Below, in pieces: positions 50,936 through 54,873 of a stretch of DNA of 54,873 nt. This DNA comes from Collinsella sp. AM17-1 (GTDB taxonomy: Bacteria; Actinomycetota; Coriobacteriia; Coriobacteriales; Coriobacteriaceae). The stretch lies in NCBI RefSeq assembly GCF_003470665.1, contig NZ_QRJZ01000013.1:1-54873 (forward strand), written 5' to 3'. A program made the translations under genes and the position numbers. Below the pieces are notes generated by a model. It did no database searches, was not told the origin of the DNA, and saw only the letters and a list, made by a program, of their open reading frames with translations. Position 1 is the first letter of the stretch. The number at the start of each line of letters is the position of its first letter.

Positions 50936-52204
50936 ATGAATGCTGAGCAGTTCGACATCAAGATTCGTGCCGTAGAGGGCGGCGTAACGGCGGCAGCCGG
51001 CTTTAAGGCGGCGGGCATCCATGCCGGATTCCGCAAGAATCCCGAGCGCCTGGATTACGCGCTCGTCGTCCCCGATAAACCCTGTCCCGGTGCCGGCGTG
51101 TTTACGACTAACCGCTTTTGTGCGGCGCCCGTGCAGGTGAGCCGTGCCAACTTGGGCGGCGCCGACAAGGGCTACGGCGTCATTGCCGGCGTTTCGGTCA
51201 ACTCCGGCAACGCCAACGCCGCCACGGGTGAGACCGGTCTTGCCTGCGCGCTCGAGACCTGCAACATCGCCTCGCAGGTCATCGGCTGCGAGCCCCAGCA
51301 GATTCTGGTCGCCTCCACGGGCGTAATTGGTCAGATTCTGCCGATCGACACGTTTGAGACTGCCGTTCCTGCCGCCTACGAGGCGCTCTCCGCCCACGGT
51401 GGCGCCGATGCCGCCCGCGCTATCATGACGACCGACACGCACTCCAAGGAGTATGCCGTGTGTTACCGCAGCGAGGCCGCGGGGCACGCAGGCAATGCCT
51501 ATACGGTGGGCGGTATGTGCAAGGGCTCGGGCATGATCATGCCCAACATGGCAACCATGATCGCGGTCATCACTACCGATGCCCCCGTTGAGCCGGCGGC
51601 GCTCCACGCCCTGTTGCTCTCCACCGTCAAGCAGACCTTCAACAAGGTAACGGTCGATTCCGACACCTCGACTAACGACACCTGCATCATGCTTGCCTCC
51701 GGCGTCGCTGCCGCAGATGCCGAGCCTATTGTCGAGGGCTCTGACGCCTTCGACGAGCTGGCCTTTGCCGTGCATGAGGTGTGCGAGAGCCTGGCGCGCA
51801 ACATCGCCGCAGACGGCGAGGGTGCATCCAAACTCGTGACGGTTAACGTCACCGGCGCCGTGAACGACGAGGAGGCCGATATCGCCGCTCGTGCTGTCGC
51901 CAACTCGCCGCTCGTCAAGACCTGCATCGCCGGCCACGACTGCAACTGGGGCCGCGTTGCCATGGCGCTCGGCAAGTGCGGCGTGCAGTTTAACCAAGAA
52001 GATGTGTCCATCGACATGATGGGTATGCCCGTCTGCCGTGATGGCCTGACCGTTCCCTTTGACGAGGACGAGGCGCTGCGTCGCTTTGAGGCGCCCGAGA
52101 TTGTGATCTCGGCAGACCTGGGCGCAGGGGACGCGGCGACCACCGTGTGGACTTGCGACCTCACGCACGAGTACATCTCCATTAACGGCGATTACCGTTC
52201 CTAG
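50936..52204 (+). CDS. argJ: Bifunctional glutamate N-acetyltransferase/ornithine acetyltransferase
   Basis: This 422-residue self-cleaving N-terminal-nucleophile enzyme is expected to cut itself before T207 in MPNMATMIAVITTDAP, giving alpha and beta chains. Other family motifs are NSGNANAATGE, ASTGVIGQ and VDSDTSTNDTC. It recycles the acetyl group from N-acetylornithine to glutamate and may also make acetylglutamate. The ATG at 50936 follows ATAAGGAGTCGTAAAG. A gap of 134 bases after argC contains nothing recognisable apart from ordinary leader sequence. Confidence 0.96.
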   Translation: MNAEQFDIKIRAVEGGVTAAAGFKAAGIHAGFRKNPERLDYALVVPDKPCPGAGVFTTNRFCAAPVQVSRANLGGADKGYGVIAGVSVNSGNANAATGETGLACALETCNIASQVIGCEPQQILVASTGVIGQILPIDTFETAVPAAYEALSAHGGADAARAIMTTDTHSKEYAVCYRSEAAGHAGNAYTVGGMCKGSGMIMPNMATMIAVITTDAPVEPAALHALLLSTVKQTFNKVTVDSDTSTNDTCIMLASGVAAADAEPIVEGSDAFDELAFAVHEVCESLARNIAADGEGASKLVTVNVTGAVNDEEADIAARAVANSPLVKTCIAGHDCNWGRVAMALGKCGVQFNQEDVSIDMMGMPVCRDGLTVPFDEDEALRRFEAPEIVISADLGAGDAATTVWTCDLTHEYISINGDYRS

Positions 52205-52285
52205 ACTCCCGATGTGCCGCGCGTCCCGCTGCAATCGCGGGCAACGAGGTGCGGCGCGATAGCTACACGAAAGACGAGGCAGACT

Positions 52286-53266
52286 ATGAAGTTCGCACGC
52301 GATTGTCGCTCGAGCGAATCCAACGAAGTTACCGCGCAGCTGCTGTTCGAGGCGCTGCCGTGGATTAAGAACCTGACCGGTAAGACGGTCGTTATCAAGT
52401 ACGGCGGTGCCGCCATGGTCGACGAGCAGCTGCGCCGTGACGTGATGAGCGACATCGTCCTGCTCAAGATTATCGGCATGCGCCCTGTTATCGTGCACGG
52501 TGGCGGCAAGGCCATCAACGAGGCGCTCGGCCACTACGACATCCCCGTCGAGTTTAAGAACGGCCAGCGCGTGACCACGCCTGCCACCATGGATATCGTG
52601 CGCGAGGTACTGGGCGGCAAGGTCAATCAGGAGCTGGTCGCGGCGCTCAACCACCACGGCAACCTGGCCGTGGGCGTGTCCGGCAGCGACGCCGGTACCC
52701 TTATCGCCGAGCCACTCGACCCAGAGCTCGGCCGCGTAGGCAAGGTCACGCACGTCAACACCGACTATATCGAGCGTTTGCTCGACAGCGAGTACATTCC
52801 CGTTATCGCCACGGTCGCAGCGGGGGAGGACGGTGGCTTCTTCAACATCAACGCCGATACCGCCGCCGGCGCCGTTGCGGCGGCGCTTCATGCGCACAAG
52901 GCGATCTTCTTGACCGACGTCGACGGCCTGTACAAGGACTTTAGCGATAAGGATTCGCTCATCTCCAACCTGACACTCGACGAGGTCAATGAGATGCTCT
53001 ACGGCGGCGAGGTCGACAAGGGCATGATTCCCAAGCTGCGCGCCGCCGTCGATGCGCTTACCGCCGGTGTGTTCCGAGCCCACATCATCAACGGCACGAC
53101 GCCGCATTCGCTGCTGCTGGAGCTGCTGACCGATGCTGGCGTCGGTACCGTGATCCACTCCACCGAGACGGCCTACGAATTCGATACGCATCCGCACCCG
53201 CTTTCGACGTTTGCGGCGCGCCTGACCGAGAACCTCGACGAGGTCGAGAAGCTCCAGACGGTCTAG
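52286..53266 (+). CDS. argB: Acetylglutamate kinase
   Basis: This 326-residue amino-acid kinase has the motifs VVIKYGGAAM, PVIVHGGGKAIN, and later GVSGSDAG and GFFNINADTAAGAVAAAL. It phosphorylates N-acetylglutamate. It is about 25-30 residues longer than many members because of an N-terminal extension and a C-terminal tail (HPHPLSTFAARLTENLDEVEK). The ATG at 52286 follows AAGACGAGGCAG. The longer in-frame start at 52214 is unlikely. Confidence 0.95.
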   Translation: MKFARDCRSSESNEVTAQLLFEALPWIKNLTGKTVVIKYGGAAMVDEQLRRDVMSDIVLLKIIGMRPVIVHGGGKAINEALGHYDIPVEFKNGQRVTTPATMDIVREVLGGKVNQELVAALNHHGNLAVGVSGSDAGTLIAEPLDPELGRVGKVTHVNTDYIERLLDSEYIPVIATVAAGEDGGFFNINADTAAGAVAAALHAHKAIFLTDVDGLYKDFSDKDSLISNLTLDEVNEMLYGGEVDKGMIPKLRAAVDALTAGVFRAHIINGTTPHSLLLELLTDAGVGTVIHSTETAYEFDTHPHPLSTFAARLTENLDEVEKLQTV

Positions 53267-53335
53267 CTGACCCGCGGTCATCGCGTCCCTGCACCCATAG
53301 CCCTGCGCCGTACGGCGCCCAACGAAAGGCATCCC

Positions 53336-54619
53336 ATGTCACTTGCAACTCAACAATCGCTCGAATCCCATTACGTTATGCATACCTTTGGTCGCTTTCC
53401 GGTAGAGTTTGTCGAAGGCCACGGCATGAAGCTCACCGGCGATGACGGCCGTGAGTATCTTGACTTTCTTGCCGGTATCGGTGTGTGCAGCCTTGGCCAC
53501 GGCAACCCTGCAGTGCTCTCGGCGCTCGAGGCGCAGACCAAAAAGCTCATGCATGTCTCCAATTACTTCTACATCGAGCAGCGCGGACAGGTCGCGGCGC
53601 TGCTGTCCAAGCTTGCCAACGACGACGTAGATGGTGCGTGCGTGCTGGCCGATGCCATTGCCGCCGGCGATGAGACCACGGCCGCTGCGCTCGGTGCCCC
53701 GGCTGCGGACGAGCAGGTGTGGGAGACGTTCTTTGCCAATTCTGGTGCCGAAGCTAACGAGGGCTCGATGAAGCTCGCACGTCTGTACGCCAAGCGTGCT
53801 GGTAACGGCGGCAACACCATCGTATGCATGCGCGGCGGCTTCCACGGCCGTACGCTCGAGACCATTGCCGCCACCATGCAGGATTGGCTACAGGACAGCT
53901 TCCGTCCGCTGCCGGGTGGCTTTGTGGCCTGCTCGCCCAACGATGTCGACGAACTGCGTTCGATCTTTAAGCAGCTGGGAAGCGAGGTCTGCGCTGTCAT
54001 GCTCGAGCCGATTCAGGGCGAGAGCGGTGTGCACCCCATGACCGAGGAGTTTATGGCGGCGGCGCGTGACTTGGCACACGAGGCAGGCGCCGTTCTTATC
54101 GCCGACGAAGTCCAGTGTGGCATCTTCCGCTCCGGCAAGCCGTTTGCATTCCAGACCTATGGCGTGGAACCCGACATTATGAGCCTTGCCAAGGGCATTG
54201 CCGATGGCGTGCCCATGGGTGCCGTGGTGGCAAAGAAGGAGATCGCCGACGTGTTTAAGCCGGGCGACCACGGCTCGACCTTTGGCGGTGGCTGCTTGGC
54301 TGTCGCGGCGTGCGCCGCGACGCTCTCCGCGCTCGTGCGCGGCGATTATGCCGAGCATGCTGCCAAGGTGGGTGCTTATATGGAGGCAAAGCTCACCAAG
54401 CTGCCGCACGTGGTCGAGGTACGCGGTCGCGGCTTAATGCTCGGCTGCGATTTAGATGACGCTGCGGGCGATGCGCATGATATTGTTGCCCGCGCGTTGG
54501 CCGCCGGCGCCGTGATTAACGCTACTGGTGCCCACACGCTGCGTTTCCTGCCGCCGCTTGTCTGCGAGGAAGCCGACGTGGACAGTCTGATCGAGATCCT
54601 GGCGGGTGTCTTGGGCTAA
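53336..54619 (+). CDS. argD: Acetylornithine aminotransferase
   Basis: This 427-residue PLP class III aminotransferase makes N-acetylornithine. The Schiff-base Lys is K286 in SLAKGIADGVPMGAV. Other motifs are ANSGAEANE, GGFHGRTLETI and the PLP Asp in VLIADEVQCG. Residues about 98-126 (DVDGACVLADAIAAGDETTAAALGAP region) form an insertion before the ANSGAEANE motif that ordinary ArgD proteins lack. The ATG at 53336 follows AACGAAAGGCATCCC. It is last in the arg cluster as seen here and is followed by a terminator-like hairpin. Confidence 0.95.
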   Translation: MSLATQQSLESHYVMHTFGRFPVEFVEGHGMKLTGDDGREYLDFLAGIGVCSLGHGNPAVLSALEAQTKKLMHVSNYFYIEQRGQVAALLSKLANDDVDGACVLADAIAAGDETTAAALGAPAADEQVWETFFANSGAEANEGSMKLARLYAKRAGNGGNTIVCMRGGFHGRTLETIAATMQDWLQDSFRPLPGGFVACSPNDVDELRSIFKQLGSEVCAVMLEPIQGESGVHPMTEEFMAAARDLAHEAGAVLIADEVQCGIFRSGKPFAFQTYGVEPDIMSLAKGIADGVPMGAVVAKKEIADVFKPGDHGSTFGGGCLAVAACAATLSALVRGDYAEHAAKVGAYMEAKLTKLPHVVEVRGRGLMLGCDLDDAAGDAHDIVARALAAGAVINATGAHTLRFLPPLVCEEADVDSLIEILAGVLG

Positions 54620-54645
54620 CGCGGCACAATAACTCAATTTGGACC

Positions 54646-54704
54646 GGGTTCCGGACTGCGGACGTGCCCTATGTGGCATGATTCAGCGGTCTGGAGCCCG
54701 TTTT
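54646..54704 (+). terminator. Probable terminator after argD
   Basis: GGGTTCCGGACTGC pairs with GCGGTCTGGAGCCC (a few mismatches or G-U pairs) and is followed by GTTTTGC. The loop is 26 bases. Confidence 0.6.
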
Positions 54705-54873
54705 GCCTTAGATTTGCTAAGGCGGGGAGACCTGCTGGTCAAAAAACATTAAATATGAGTACTGTTACCGATTTGGTCGCAGCAATTTTGGACTAATAAG
54801 ACCAGATGGCAAGTCGAAATGGTGGCGCGCGCAGACGTGGTGTAAGAGCGTCCCGAGGTCCGTCGCTGCAAGT
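54705..54873. other. AT-richer window end without a recognised gene
   Basis: No ORF with a start site is complete here. The stretch is AT-richer than its surroundings and probably carries a promoter for a gene beyond the window. An ATAAG-containing stretch lies at about 54796-54800. Confidence 0.4.

Noticed and set aside
50558..53332. 924-codon minus-strand open frame
   Set aside because: It covers argJ and argB in antisense, with no recognisable domain and no start site.

Overview
The window is GC-rich, gene-dense bacterial DNA with strong codon bias and ordinary AGGAG-type ribosome binding sites. Gene content points to an anaerobic, gut-type actinobacterium of class Coriobacteriia, most likely Collinsella or a close relative. 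The reasons are a very large acyl-CoA dehydratase activase-type protein, Asp23/AmaP envelope-stress genes, a group II ECF riboflavin importer, an LTA-synthase-like sulfatase, an Ala-rich surface protein with a LAxTG sorting signal, and an argCJBD operon. This assignment comes from reading the proteins, not from a database search. I found no tRNA, rRNA, transposase, integrase, phage gene, cas gene or CRISPR array.

Layout. 1-1.7 kb: iron-dependent alcohol dehydrogenase, followed by a regular array of six alternating 15-17 bp repeats. 1.7-5.3 kb: a DXS-family protein on the minus strand, then an HD-domain protein and a CmpB-type membrane protein. 5.4-7.3 kb: amt and PII. 7.3-9.4 kb: a TetR regulator and an MFS exporter with two matching operators. 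9.4-10.4 kb: a HAD phosphatase behind a strong start-codon hairpin. 10.4-16 kb: a TetR-like regulator and the 1595-residue activase-like protein. 16-18 kb: an arylsulfotransferase remnant and a DUF389 membrane protein. 18.1-21.6 kb: a giant coiled-coil/CAP-domain surface protein with a G9 tract near its 5' end. 21.8-26.6 kb: OPT transporter, coaX, dCMP deaminase, NifU-like protein, lgt. 26.7-31.5 kb: a polytopic membrane protein, yebC, and amaP-DUF2273-asp23. 31.7-35.6 kb: YitT-family protein and two zinc-ribbon membrane proteins plus DUF2752. 35.7-39 kb: divergent M20 and YtcJ-type amidohydrolases. 39-42.4 kb: an unexplained stretch, an LTA-synthase-like protein, a frameshifted small ORF and a small Cys-rich membrane protein. 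42.6-44.8 kb: groES-groEL and a giant inverted repeat. 45-49.5 kb: FMN riboswitch, ribU, fused ecfAA', ecfT and two flavin-fold paralogues. 49.6-54.6 kb: argCJBD behind ARG-box-like sites.

How the parts fit. Several units are familiar: nitrogen sensing and uptake (amt-glnK), riboflavin import under FMN control followed by two PNPOx-fold (FMN-type) proteins, arginine synthesis under likely ArgR control, and cell-envelope maintenance (lgt, AmaP/Asp23, LTA-synthase-like, sorted surface protein). The least explained material is non-coding. It comprises the alternating repeat array at 1444-1661, a family of short hairpins with a GGGACAGG-type core placed at stop codons, the hairpin over the HAD start codon, a palindrome shared by two promoters, and the long inverted repeat after groEL. 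The main protein-level surprise is the DXS-like enzyme without the two arginines expected to bind the substrate phosphate.
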